DNA from: an uncultured Clostridia bacterium
Lineage (GTDB): Bacteria > Bacillota > Clostridia > Christensenellales > Borkfalkiaceae
Direction: 5' to 3'
NCBI GenBank assembly: GCA_904419945.1
Contig: CAJFTM010000002.1
Coordinates: forward strand, 42,051 to 106,050
Length of the DNA: 64,000 nt
Shown piece after piece: positions 53,086-61,417 of this stretch (positions are counted from its first letter, which is position 1; each line of letters opens with the position of its first letter). Position numbers and translations under genes: made by a program. The notes beneath the pieces were generated by a model. It was given only the letters and a program-made list of their open reading frames with translations, was not told where the DNA came from and made no database searches.

Positions 53086-54291
53086 ATGAAAAAATTTGCG
53101 AGAAAAGCGCTCCTGTTTGCGACAGGACTGCTGCTGTTGCTGTTTTTTACCAACAATTTCGGCCTGATCGACATCCAGAAAACGGCGATCGTCACGGCGA
53201 TCGGCATCGATGCGGCGGAAGAGGGAGGCTTTGACGTGACCGCGCAGATCGCCGTTCCGGATGCCAGCGGAGCAGACACGGCGAGCAACGTCACCGTGCG
53301 CGGCACCGAAACGGTCGGCGAAGCGATCGCCGAGCTCAACCGCAAAACGGGCTGGTTCCCTACGCTCGTACATTGCAGTCTGATCCTGTTGGGCAAAGAT
53401 ACCGCACAGGAAAACGTATTCCGCGCCCTCGATTATTTCCTCCGCAGCGAATATGTGGAAGACTCCTGCCTGGTGGCCCTCTGCGAGACGACCGCCGCAG
53501 AAACTCTCGGCGCCGGCTCGCCCATCGGCGACCTCGCCTCCGCAGCCATTGCCAAAGTACTCTCCGCCGAAGCTCAAAAGACGGGCCTGGTCTCGGTGAC
53601 AAACCTGCGCGATTTTGCCAAAGGTTACTTTTCGGAAGGGGAAAGCGGATTTTTACCGCAGCTTTCCGCCTTGCCCCAAGCCAAGAGCGAAGGCGGAAGC
53701 GGCGGGCAGAGCGGCGACAGCGGAAACAGCAGTTCTGCGGGCGGTTCCGGCAGCGGCAAAAGCGGCGGCTCATCAGACGTATTCGATGCCTCGCGCACGG
53801 CTCTGTTCGTGCGCGGACAGCTGACCGCCCTGTTGGAGACGGAAGAAACGCTCGCCTATAACCTCGCCGTTTCCGGAACAGACATGGCCTTCGGCGACGT
53901 GACCGTCTACGAGGGAGACCGGGAAGTGATCTATCACTTGAAGATCGATATCGGAAAAAAATCACAAAAACTGCAGATAAAGGGAGCGTTGCCCGTCCTC
54001 GAATTCAGCATCCGCGCTCAAGCGCAGGTCGTGGACGCAAACAAAGCGGGAACGCGGACGGAGATTGCCGCGACAGCGATCGTCCCCGACCATGTATTGC
54101 GTGCGGCAGAAGAACGATTTGAAAAGGAGCTGCGCGCAGCGGCCGACAAGGCGCACGCGACAGGCTGCGATCTGTTTGCGCTCAAGCAAAAGCTGCACCG
54201 CTTCCACCCCAAGGAATACGAGGCGTTGCAAGAAAATTTGCTGCAAGACGTGCGCATCACCTGTGACATCCGTTTTGAAACGATGCGCTGA
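53086..54291 (+). CDS. Ger(x)C family germination protein without lipobox
   Basis: C-subunit of the receptor, 401 residues. The N-terminus has a hydrophobic segment (about 8-24) and then Ile-Asp-Ile-Gln-Lys-Thr-Ala-Ile-Val-Thr-Ala-Ile-Gly-Ile-Asp, matching the start of mature GerC proteins. There is no cysteine in the first 50 residues, so the usual lipoprotein anchor is missing and the segment may be a membrane anchor. A Gly/Ser-rich insert (about 205-230) separates the domains. The C-terminal GerC domain is intact. Confidence 0.88.
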   Translation: MKKFARKALLFATGLLLLLFFTNNFGLIDIQKTAIVTAIGIDAAEEGGFDVTAQIAVPDASGADTASNVTVRGTETVGEAIAELNRKTGWFPTLVHCSLILLGKDTAQENVFRALDYFLRSEYVEDSCLVALCETTAAETLGAGSPIGDLASAAIAKVLSAEAQKTGLVSVTNLRDFAKGYFSEGESGFLPQLSALPQAKSEGGSGGQSGDSGNSSSAGGSGSGKSGGSSDVFDASRTALFVRGQLTALLETEETLAYNLAVSGTDMAFGDVTVYEGDREVIYHLKIDIGKKSQKLQIKGALPVLEFSIRAQAQVVDANKAGTRTEIAATAIVPDHVLRAAEERFEKELRAAADKAHATGCDLFALKQKLHRFHPKEYEALQENLLQDVRITCDIRFETMR

Positions 54292-54298
54292 TCCCTCC

Positions 54299-54318
54299 AT
54301 GCCCCTGTACGGGGCATC
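54299..54318 (+). terminator. Small hairpin after the ger operon
   Basis: ATGCCCC / GGGGCAT hairpin right after the gerC stop, without a T-run. Confidence 0.4.
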
Positions 54319-54457
54319 CGCTACCGGGAGAGTCTTAACAACTATGCGGATGCATGGCGTCAGGCCGTGCCACGGCATCTATCGGTTGTCCGCGCTTATC
54401 TTCCACCCGTCTCATAGGGCAAAATTTATTTCGTCATAAAATTCGTTCGGCAAACGC

Positions 54458-54499
54458 CAAGAATGCGGGATGCACAAATTTGTGCATCCCGCATTCTTG
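54458..54499. repeat. 42-base perfect palindrome
   Basis: Two perfect 21-base arms with no spacer, centred on AAATTT between 54478 and 54479. There is no T-run on either side. The 631-base gap 54292-54922 contains this palindrome, a terminator and the tRNA gene. Confidence 0.85.
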
Positions 54500-54651
54500 A
54501 GGCATCTGCCGTGTAACCGCGTTTCCCGCAAGCGGAATCTCTCGGCGGAGTGTCGGGCTCTCCGCGCCCTCGCACGAACGGTGCGCGGGGCATATTTTCA
54601 TTCTCCCCTGCTTGAACGGCGCGCGTCGTTCGCTCCTACGGCGGGCTCAGC

Positions 54652-54694
54652 CAAAAAAGGGAGAGGGCAGACCGTTGTCTGCCCTCTCCCTTTT
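54652..54694 (-). terminator. Terminator of the tRNA-Arg gene
   Basis: GGGAGAGGGCAGAC / GTCTGCCCTCTCCC stem flanked by A-run and T-run, directly adjoining the tRNA 3' end. Confidence 0.85.
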
Positions 54695-54771
54695 TGGTGT
54701 GCCCGCCGGGAATCGAACCCGGAACCTACAGCGTCGGAGGCTGTCACTCTATCCAATTGCGCTACGGACAC
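54695..54771 (-). tRNA. tRNA-Arg (anticodon CCG)
   Basis: Cloverleaf read on the minus strand: acceptor GTGTCCG / CGGGCAC with one G-T pair, D-arm GCGC...GAGT, anticodon stem ACAGC / GCTGT with loop CTCCGAC (anticodon CCG), T-arm CCGGG-TTCGATT-CCCGG, and encoded CCA. Reads CGG. Confidence 0.95.
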
Positions 54772-54803
54772 GCGCGCGGATCCCACGCCCGCTTGTACGC
54801 ATT

Positions 54804-54812
54804 ATTATAGCA
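54804..54812 (-). promoter_or_regulatory. Extended -10 promoter of the tRNA-Arg gene
   Basis: Minus strand TGC-TATAAT (54812-54804). The -35 region is T-rich but without a clear match. Confidence 0.5.
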
Positions 54813-54922
54813 AATTTTTTATGAAAAAGAAAGAAGTTTTTGCACTTTCTCCAAAAAATTTCCGTACGATAATAGTGCAGGTGCGACAAAAAGAGACCTG
54901 TTTCGCAAAAGAGGAGACTGCG

Positions 54923-55990
54923 ATGACACTCGGGCTTTGCATGATCGTAAAGGACGAGGCGGCCGTGCTCGGCCGCTGTTTAGACAGCGCAGCCGGCGTG
55001 TTCGACGAGATCATTATCGTCGATACCGGTTCGACAGACGCAACCAAAGAAATCGCTCGGCGGTATACGAAAGATGTTTTTGACTTTGCCTGGCGGCAGG
55101 ATTTTGCAGCGGCACGTAACTTCAGCTTTGCAAAAGCGACGGCGGATTACTGTATGTGGCTGGACGCAGACGAGGTGCTGCTGCCAAAAGACGCGGCGGC
55201 GCTGCGCGCACTGAAAGAGACGCTATCCGGGGCGATCGGCCGCTATTTTCTGCGCACCGTGATCCCCGCGGCTGACGGAAGCTGCGCGCTCACCTTCGAA
55301 CGGGCGCGCATCGTGCGGCGAGGGACCGCTCTTTGGCAGGGGCGAGTGCACGAGGATATGATCGCCGGAGGAAAAATCACCCACGCGAACATTTCCGTTA
55401 CCCACCTCGGCAAGCCGAAGAGCGACCCTTTCCGCAATATCCGCATTTTTGCGCGCGCCTTTGCCGATGGAGAAATGCCCAACGCAAGGCAAACGTATTA
55501 TTTTGCGCGTGAATTGGCCGACTGCGGACTGTACCGCACGGCGATCGATGTTTTTGCGCACTTTTTACACGGAGAGGGGTGGGTGGAAGATCAAATTTCT
55601 GCCTGTCTCGCTTTAGCGCGCTGTCTGCACCGCACCGGTCGGCCGAATGCCGCAATGCGGGCTTTGCTGTACAGCTTTTCGTATGCGCCGCCGCGTGCGG
55701 AAACCTGCTGCGCTTTGGGAGATCTCTGCCGCGAAGCGGAAAAGTTTGCAGACGCTCTGTTTTGGTATAAATTGGCGTTGAATGTCGGTCCTACATGCGG
55801 GAACGGGTTTGCAGACCCGAACTGCGGCGGATATATCCCCTGCATGTGGCTGTGCGTCTGCTGCGACAGGCTGGGCGACAAAGAGCGCGCCTGTGCCTGG
55901 AATGAGCGCGCAGGACAATACAAACCGCAGGATCCGAATTTTTTACAAAACAGGGAATATTTTGCGCGCACGCTGCAAAACGGAGGATGA
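54923..55990 (+). CDS. Family 2 glycosyltransferase with TPR-like C-terminus
   Basis: 355 residues. The GT2 domain begins [12 protein letters not shown] and has Asp-Thr-Gly-Ser-Thr-Asp and Trp-Leu-Asp-Ala-Asp-Glu (the metal/nucleotide DxD); the C-terminal 150 residues are helical repeats of TPR type. GAGGAG lies six bases before the ATG. The stop lies within the SD/start region of the collagen-like gene, so this enzyme probably glycosylates that protein, like SgtA with BclA3 in Clostridioides difficile (inference). Confidence 0.88.
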   Translation: MTLGLCMIVKDEAAVLGRCLDSAAGVFDEIIIVDTGSTDATKEIARRYTKDVFDFAWRQDFAAARNFSFAKATADYCMWLDADEVLLPKDAAALRALKETLSGAIGRYFLRTVIPAADGSCALTFERARIVRRGTALWQGRVHEDMIAGGKITHANISVTHLGKPKSDPFRNIRIFARAFADGEMPNARQTYYFARELADCGLYRTAIDVFAHFLHGEGWVEDQISACLALARCLHRTGRPNAAMRALLYSFSYAPPRAETCCALGDLCREAEKFADALFWYKLALNVGPTCGNGFADPNCGGYIPCMWLCVCCDRLGDKERACAWNERAGQYKPQDPNFLQNREYFARTLQNGG

Positions 55991-55995
55991 AAAGA

Positions 55996-57633
55996 ATGAC
56001 CGAGAAAGAATTTTTTGACATCTGCTGCCCCTGCCGCACTGCGACAGCCGTGCTGCGCGGCAGCATGGGCCCGCGCGGAGCGACCGGCCCGCAGGGCCCT
56101 GCCGGCCAGACCGGCCCCAAGGGGGCAACGGGCGCAACGGGTGCAACGGGTGCAACAGGCCTGCAGGGTCCCATCGGTCCCACAGGCCCCACCGGCGCAA
56201 CGGGTGCGACCGGCGCACAAGGCCCTATCGGTTACGGCGCAACGGGCGCAACAGGCCCGCAGGGCCCCACCGGTCCCACCGGTCCCACCGGTCCCACAGG
56301 TCCTACCGGTGCAACGGGTGCAACAGGCCCGCAGGGTCCCACCGGCCCCACAGGCGCAACGGGTGCAACAGGCCTGCAGGGTCCCATCGGTCCCACAGGC
56401 CCCACCGGCGCAACGGGCGCAACAGGCCCGCAGGGTCCCACAGGCCCCACCAGTCCTACCGGTCCTACCGGTCCTACCGGTGCAACGGGCGCAACGGGCC
56501 CGCAGGGCCCTACCGGCCCCACCGGCGCAATGGGTGCAACAGGCCTGCAGGGCCCCATCGGTCCCACCGGTGCAACGGGCGCAACGGGCCCGCAGGGTCC
56601 CACCGGTCCCACAGGCCCCACCGGCGCAACGGGTGCGACAGGCCCGCAGGGTCCCATCGGTCCTACCGGCGCAACGGGCGCAACGGGCCCGCAGGGCCCC
56701 ACAGGCCCCATCGGTCCCACCGGCGCAACGGGCCCGCAAGGTCCCACAGGTCCCACCGGCGCAACGGGCGCAACGGGCCCGCAGGGTCCCACCGGCCCCA
56801 CCGGCGCAATGGGTGCAACAGGCCTGCAGGGCCCCATCGGTCCCACCGGCGCAACGGGCGCAACGGGCCCGCAGGGTCCCACAGGCCCCACCGGTGCAAC
56901 GGGTGCAACAGGCCTGCAGGGCCCCATCGGCGTAACGGGCGCAACGGGTGCGCAGGGCCCCATCGGTCCTACCGGTGCAACGGGCGCAACGGGCCCGCAG
57001 GGCCCCATCGGTCCCACCGGTGCAACGGGCGCAACGGGCCCGCAGGGTCCCACCGGTCCTACCGGTGCAACGGGCGCAACAGGCCCGCAGGGTCCCATCG
57101 GCGTAACGGGCGCAACGGGCGCAACGGGCCCGCAGGGTCCCACTGGACCCACCGGTCCTACCGGTGCAACGGGTGCAACGGGCGCAACGGGTGCGACGGG
57201 CGCGACCGGAGCCGCGCCGGAAGTGCAATCGATTACGTCCTATTCGACGCCCACGCAAGCGGTAGCAAACAACGCGGCAATCGTGTTTGACCGTACTGCC
57301 TCACAGAACGGCAGCGCGCTCACGCACACGGACAATACGACGCAATTTACCATCTCGCAACCGGGAACGTACTTTGCGACCTACAACGGCACCGCTGCTC
57401 CACTGGTCAACGCGCAGCTGCCGCAGACCAATCTGCTGCAGTTTACGCTGAACGGCACGGCGCAAAACGGGGCCTCTACGCAGCACGTATTTACGACCGC
57501 CAACGAGACGAGTGCACAGTCGGCATCGCTCGTGCTCACGGTAACAAGTGTCCCCACTACGCTGGAGATCATATCCAGCGGCGGCACTTTCAATTATTCC
57601 GGCACGACGATGAACATTTTCAAAGTGGGATAA
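55996..57633 (+). CDS. Collagen-like (BclA-type) surface protein
   Basis: 545 residues. A short Cys-containing N-terminus (Phe-Phe-Asp-Ile-Cys-Cys-Pro-Cys) leads into about 385 residues of Gly-X-Y repeats, mostly Gly-Ala-Thr, Gly-Pro-Thr, Gly-Pro-Gln and Gly-Pro-Ile. The C-terminal domain of about 140 residues is beta-rich, Thr/Ser/Asn-rich and ends Asn-Ile-Phe-Lys-Val-Gly, like the trimerising end of BclA exosporium proteins. The triplet register breaks once (Gly-Tyr-Gly near 56232) and one Gly is replaced by Ser (near 56454). The ATG at 55996 is preferred over 55987 because GGAGG is then nine bases upstream. Thr-rich repeats suit O-glycosylation by the upstream enzyme. Confidence 0.88.
   Translation: MTEKEFFDICCPCRTATAVLRGSMGPRGATGPQGPAGQTGPKGATGATGATGATGLQGPIGPTGPTGATGATGAQGPIGYGATGATGPQGPTGPTGPTGPTGPTGATGATGPQGPTGPTGATGATGLQGPIGPTGPTGATGATGPQGPTGPTSPTGPTGPTGATGATGPQGPTGPTGAMGATGLQGPIGPTGATGATGPQGPTGPTGPTGATGATGPQGPIGPTGATGATGPQGPTGPIGPTGATGPQGPTGPTGATGATGPQGPTGPTGAMGATGLQGPIGPTGATGATGPQGPTGPTGATGATGLQGPIGVTGATGAQGPIGPTGATGATGPQGPIGPTGATGATGPQGPTGPTGATGATGPQGPIGVTGATGATGPQGPTGPTGPTGATGATGATGATGATGAAPEVQSITSYSTPTQAVANNAAIVFDRTASQNGSALTHTDNTTQFTISQPGTYFATYNGTAAPLVNAQLPQTNLLQFTLNGTAQNGASTQHVFTTANETSAQSASLVLTVTSVPTTLEIISSGGTFNYSGTTMNIFKVG
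56065..57210 (+). repeat. Gly-X-Y coding repeats
   Basis: Tandem 9-, 18- and 36-base units such as GGTCCCACCGG and GCAACGGGC encode the collagen triplets. Units are near-identical at DNA level, so the copy number is likely to vary and to be hard to assemble. Confidence 0.85.
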
Positions 57634-57642
57634 GTGCACGCG

Positions 57643-57670
57643 AAGGGGAGGGTTTTCCCTCCCCTTTTTA
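57643..57670 (+). terminator. Terminator of the collagen-like gene
   Basis: AAGGGGAGGG / CCCTCCCCTT stem with loop TTTT, followed by TTTATTT. Confidence 0.9.
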
Positions 57671-57671
57671 T

Positions 57672-57700
57672 TTGACGAACGGACAAAAAAGTATTATGAT
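57672..57700 (+). promoter_or_regulatory. Promoter of the PHP phosphatase gene
   Basis: TTGACG (57672-57677), 17 bases, TATGAT (57695-57700). Confidence 0.75.
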
Positions 57701-57723
57701 AGTAGCGCAAAAGGAGAACGGAT

Positions 57724-58548
57724 ATGATCACAGCAGATATACACACCCACACGACATTCTCTCCCGATGGGCGCAGCAGCATTGAGGAGATGATCGCCCG
57801 AGCACAGGAACGGAAGCTGGAAATTTACGGCATTTCGGAACACTTCAACTACGACTACGACCGCATGGATCTGCGCATCGACGGACAGGCTGTACCGCCC
57901 ATCGACGAAGAGGCCTATTTCACGCGGGCACGCGCGTTGCAAAGGCAATATGCCGGCACGCTGCAGATCCTGATCGGAGCGGAGTTCGGCTACGACCATG
58001 ACAGCCGTTCCCTAACGCGGTACTGCCGGACAGCAGAAAAGTACAAGCCGGACTTTATCATCAACAGCATCCACACCTGTCTCGGAATGGACTGTTACTT
58101 TCCCCACTACTGCGAAGGGCGGAGCAAAGCCTTTGCCTACAACGCATACCTGTACCGCGTACTCGAAAGTTTGGACGCACCATACCCCTACGACATCGTG
58201 GCGCATATCGGCTACTGTTCGCGCAACGCGACCTACCCCGACCCCAAACTGCGCTATGCTGACTTTTCGGATGTGATCGATGAAATTTTGCGGCGCATCG
58301 TCCGCAAGGGAAAGATTTTGGAAGTGAACACCTCTTCCAAGACGGCGGGCAGCCCCTTTATTCCCGATACCGACATTTTAGCCCGATATTACGAACTGGG
58401 AGGGAGAGAGGTATCCTTCGCCTCCGACGCACACGATACCGAACGCATCGGCGAAAAGCGGGATCTCGTCTGTGCGGCGCTCAAAGAGCTTGGATTTACG
58501 TACCTGACCGTGCCCCGCCGCGGCGAACACCTGCACTTACCGCTATAA
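57724..58548 (+). CDS. PHP-domain histidinol-phosphatase-like protein
   Basis: 274 residues of the PHP phosphoesterase fold. Metal ligands are visible: His7-Thr-His9 (Asp-Ile-His-Thr-His), His40 in Ser-Glu-His, Glu in Gly-Ala-Glu-Phe-Gly, His in Asn-Ser-Ile-His-Thr, and Ser-Asp-Ala-His near the C-terminus. The length and motif order match HisK-type histidinol phosphatase, the last-but-one step of histidine synthesis, but no other his genes are near. AAAGGAG precedes the ATG. Confidence 0.8.
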   Translation: MITADIHTHTTFSPDGRSSIEEMIARAQERKLEIYGISEHFNYDYDRMDLRIDGQAVPPIDEEAYFTRARALQRQYAGTLQILIGAEFGYDHDSRSLTRYCRTAEKYKPDFIINSIHTCLGMDCYFPHYCEGRSKAFAYNAYLYRVLESLDAPYPYDIVAHIGYCSRNATYPDPKLRYADFSDVIDEILRRIVRKGKILEVNTSSKTAGSPFIPDTDILARYYELGGREVSFASDAHDTERIGEKRDLVCAALKELGFTYLTVPRRGEHLHLPL

Positions 58549-58680
58549 AGGCCGACCTGTCCGGACTTCCGCCATCGCTCCGCAGGCGATCGGCTACGAC
58601 CTCGCTCTTTTGGATAACACGCTTTACCCACAAATTTCGATACAAAAGCGGCGGACTTTGCGGTCTGCCCGCTATACAGC

Positions 58681-58714
58681 ATAAAAGCCGGACGCACAAT
58701 CATGTGCGTCCGGC
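58681..58714 (-). terminator. Leftward terminator at the end of the gene-free block
   Basis: Perfect 12-base stem GCCGGACGCACA / TGTGCGTCCGGC with a four-base loop, followed on the minus strand by TTTTAT. No minus-strand gene precedes it except the predicted RNA. Confidence 0.8.
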
Positions 58715-59874
58715 CGAATTCTTCCGTACGGAATCGTATTGTGCCGCCCTCTGCTGCCGCGCGGGGGAATCGGAATCGGGGAAACCCGCACCGTGCAGCT
58801 TCGGCGGCTGCGGCACTGCCCCGGCGGACGAACGACTGCCTCCGGCGCCGCAGGGACCCTCCCCTGCCTACACTCACGCCCGGCTGCCCGCAAAGCAGGG
58901 ATATTGCCTGCCTTCCGCAGCCAAGAGGTCGCCCGGCGCGCCGCCGCAACATGCGGCGGCGTCGGCTATGCCGCTGTTGATCCAAAAGTCCCTCGTTTAC
59001 AGCGTAAACAAGAGAAATCTTGCCGGCAGGCTTTGCCCGCCATATAAAAAGCATCGAACAGATACGGCCGCATACCGTGCGGCACAAGCCCGGCACCCCG
59101 CCGCCATGCGACAGGTTCACCGCAAAACATCGGCTCCTATACGAACAGCCCGTGTGCGCAGCGATCTATGGGGGAAGCCGGCCCGACTGTGCCATGCCGC
59201 CTTCCGCCGCGCTTTACCCGGCCGGCGCGCCCGCCCGAAACGAAGGCGATATCCCTTAACGGCGCAAATCGATCGGAGCCTCCGCGCATCGCGCGGATCA
59301 AACCAAATCCATCTTTTTTCCCTCTCGCCGGCTTCCGCCGAATGCGGCGCCGAGCCAAGGGGACAAGCCGCCCGCAGAGCCTTCAGTCTCTGCGGGCGTA
59401 TACGAATGATTCGTTGTTATTCAGTTGTACGAAACGGATGAAAGCGTTCTGTTCAAATTTGCGTATTGCTGCAGCAGCTACAAAACAGCCTGCTTGCGAA
59501 AGGGGAACTCCCGCTTATTGAACCGTTCCTCTCTTAAAACTGTACATTGGACCGCCCTCCTACTTTGTAAGCTTGCGTAAGTCTGATCTGTACATACAGT
59601 ACCTCCCTCCCCGCATTGCCGAAGCGCCGTTGCCCCCAAGTTTCAGCTCTTTTCCGATTGTCTGACGTGTGGATCGGGGCAGAGCGACCCTTCCGCGATA
59701 CAGCCTCCAAAAGAACCTTTGAATCGACCTCTCTCTGACCCTTACGGCGATGTTCGCTGTGCACATTACCGGTGGAAACCGCCGCAATTTGATTTGGGGA
59801 GAAGGCTGCCGCGCGCTCCGCGAGATTGAGTTGTACCGTGGGGAAGATGCTTTTGGATTTCTTCCCCTTTGGTA
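58681..59874 (-). ncRNA. Candidate large non-coding RNA (unidentified)
   Basis: No frame in 58549-60058 resembles a protein. On the minus strand a consensus promoter (59907-59880) would start an RNA at about 59874, exactly at GGTACC. That sequence closes a hairpin (GGTACC...GGGGAAGA / TCTTCCCC...GGTAC, to about 59833). Further dyads follow, including CGCCCGCAGAG / CTCTGCGGGCG (59398-59369), and the next terminator with a U-run is at 58714-58681. The RNA could be about 500 nt (ending near 59365) or about 1.2 kb. I looked for tmRNA, RNase P, SRP RNA and T-box signatures and found none. Decayed genes are the alternative. Confidence 0.35.
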
Positions 59875-59879
59875 CCTTT

Positions 59880-59907
59880 ATTATAGCACACTTTTTTGAT
59901 TTGTCAA
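59880..59907 (-). promoter_or_regulatory. Strong leftward promoter in the gene-free block
   Basis: Minus strand TTGACA (59907-59902), 16 bases, TATAAT (59885-59880) with extended TGC, in an AT-rich upstream region (59908-59960). Confidence 0.85.
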
Positions 59908-60058
59908 TAGGTTTTTTGAAAATAATTCAATTTTTTTGAAAAAGTTTTTCAAAAAAATTGCCTGTATCTATGCAAATAAAAAGAGAGCGGCGCGGAAAGT
60001 TCCTGCGCCGCAAAACTTTATGGATCGATGGATCGCTTTCCTCCCGCCGCAAAGCCGC

Positions 60059-60595
60059 CTACTTTTGGGCAACTGCCGCAATGCCGAGGCGGAAAGCGCG
60101 CTCGTTGGAAGCAAACACATTCTGCTTGCCGACAAACTTTTCGCGCAGGCAATTGATGATGCTGTGCTCCTCGACCATATGCGTCAGCGCGACAAGCGCG
60201 CCGAGAACGACCATGTTCGCCGCGCGCACGTCGCCCGCCTCGATGGCGAGGTCGTTGGCCGGTATGTCGTACACGGACACGTCGTCACGGCCGGCATAAC
60301 TGTCTGAAATGGAGCCGTTCACGATGATGATGCCGCCTGACTTGACGCGGGACGCAAATTTATGAAAGCTGGGGCTGTTGAGGGCAACGAGCACATCCGG
60401 CACAGTGCACAGCGGCGAGGCGATCTCTTCTTCCGAAATGATCACGGCACAATTCGCGGTGCCGCCGCGCATTTCCGGCCCGTAGGCGGGAAGATAGGAG
60501 ACCTCTTTGCCTTCATGCAGGCCGCTCTCGGCGAGGAATCTGCCGGCGCTGAGTACGCCCTGGCCGCCCTGGCCTGCCAATAGAATACGGATCAT
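60059..60595 (-). CDS. korC: 2-oxoacid:ferredoxin oxidoreductase, gamma subunit
   Basis: 178 residues of the gamma/EKR-type domain with Gly-Gln-Gly-Gly-Gln-Gly near the N-terminus and Tyr-Gly-Pro-Glu-Met-Arg-Gly-Gly. With the subunits encoded upstream it would catalyse CoA- and ferredoxin-dependent oxidative decarboxylation of a 2-oxoacid (2-oxoglutarate or branched-chain). The substrate cannot be told from this sequence, so kor is a provisional name. Last gene of the D-A-B-C operon. Confidence 0.85.
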   Translation of the reverse strand: MIRILLAGQGGQGVLSAGRFLAESGLHEGKEVSYLPAYGPEMRGGTANCAVIISEEEIASPLCTVPDVLVALNSPSFHKFASRVKSGGIIIVNGSISDSYAGRDDVSVYDIPANDLAIEAGDVRAANMVVLGALVALTHMVEEHSIINCLREKFVGKQNVFASNERAFRLGIAAVAQK

Positions 60596-60676
60596 GATGA
60601 TTTCCTCCGAAAAACTTGACCCGGCGCCGGCCGCGGCAAAGGGCCGCCCGATACGCGCAGGTCGCTCAGTGAGCGC

Positions 60677-61417
60677 TCAGCCCTGCGATTTATCGCGGTA
60701 AACGCCGAGCGGAAATGTTTTTGTGCACTCTTCGCCCATAAAGCGGAGCGCCTCTACAGGGCGCATATGCCAGTTTGTAGGACAGGAAACGAGCACCTCG
60801 ACAAAGGAGTAACCGCGGTCCTCTGCCTGAAATTGCAGCGCCTTTTTGATGGCTTTTTTCGCCGCGAGGACATGTTTGACGTCGTGCGTGGAGACACGCT
60901 CGATGTAATAGGGCGCGTCGAGAGTGGCGAGCAGCTCGCAGACGCGGATGGGATAGCCGTTGACGGCAGGATCGCGCCCGTTTTGGCAGGTGGTCGCCTT
61001 TTGCCCGATCAAGGTGGTCGGCGCCATCTGACCGCCCGTCATGCCATAGATGCTGTTATTGATAAAGATGATACTCACCTTTTCTCCGCGCGCGGCGGCG
61101 TGGATCGTCTCTGCCATACCGATCGAAGCGAGGTCGCCGTCGCCTTGGTAGACAAAGACGATCTTATCGGGATGGGTGCGCTTGATGCCCGTAGCGACGG
61201 CGGGAGCGCGGCCGTGCGCCGCTTCCTGCATGTCGCAGTTAAAATAATCGTAAGCGAATACCGCGCATCCGACGGGCGCGATGCCGATGCATTTATCCTG
61301 TAAGCCGAGCTCTTCGATGCTCTCCGCGACCAGCCTGTGCACGATGCCGTGCGTACAGCCGGGGCAATAATGCAGGTGCGCATCCGTCAGCATTTTCGTT
61401 TTCTGAAAAACTTTCAT
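60677..61417 (-). CDS. korB: 2-oxoacid:ferredoxin oxidoreductase, beta subunit
   Basis: 246 residues, the thiamine-diphosphate-binding subunit. Cys-Pro-Gly-Cys-Thr-His-Gly binds near the cofactor and the ThDP motif Gly-Asp-Gly-Asp-Leu-Ala-Ser-Ile-Gly ... Asn-Asn-Ser-Ile-Tyr-Gly-Met-Thr-Gly-Gly-Gln is clear. The ATG overlaps the alpha-subunit stop by four bases. Confidence 0.88.
   Translation of the reverse strand: MKVFQKTKMLTDAHLHYCPGCTHGIVHRLVAESIEELGLQDKCIGIAPVGCAVFAYDYFNCDMQEAAHGRAPAVATGIKRTHPDKIVFVYQGDGDLASIGMAETIHAAARGEKVSIIFINNSIYGMTGGQMAPTTLIGQKATTCQNGRDPAVNGYPIRVCELLATLDAPYYIERVSTHDVKHVLAAKKAIKKALQFQAEDRGYSFVEVLVSCPTNWHMRPVEALRFMGEECTKTFPLGVYRDKSQG

Noticed and set aside
56065..57210. 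CRISPR-like regular repeats
   Set aside because: The periodic units are codons of a collagen-like protein, without unique spacers of constant length and without cas genes.
55591..57258. Long open frames on the minus strand and in a second plus frame across the collagen repeats (Arg/Cys- and Pro/Val-rich)
   Set aside because: They follow from the nine-base periodicity of the Gly-X-Y codons; composition is unlike a real protein and there is no ribosome binding site.
58389..59521. Several frames of 60-245 codons in the gene-free block
   Set aside because: Arg/Ala/Pro-rich composition, no ribosome binding sites, no domain pattern, and one frame runs through a perfect terminator hairpin.
59365..59874. 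RNase P RNA, tmRNA, SRP RNA or T-box in the gene-free block
   Set aside because: None of the conserved core sequences I could check are present on either strand.
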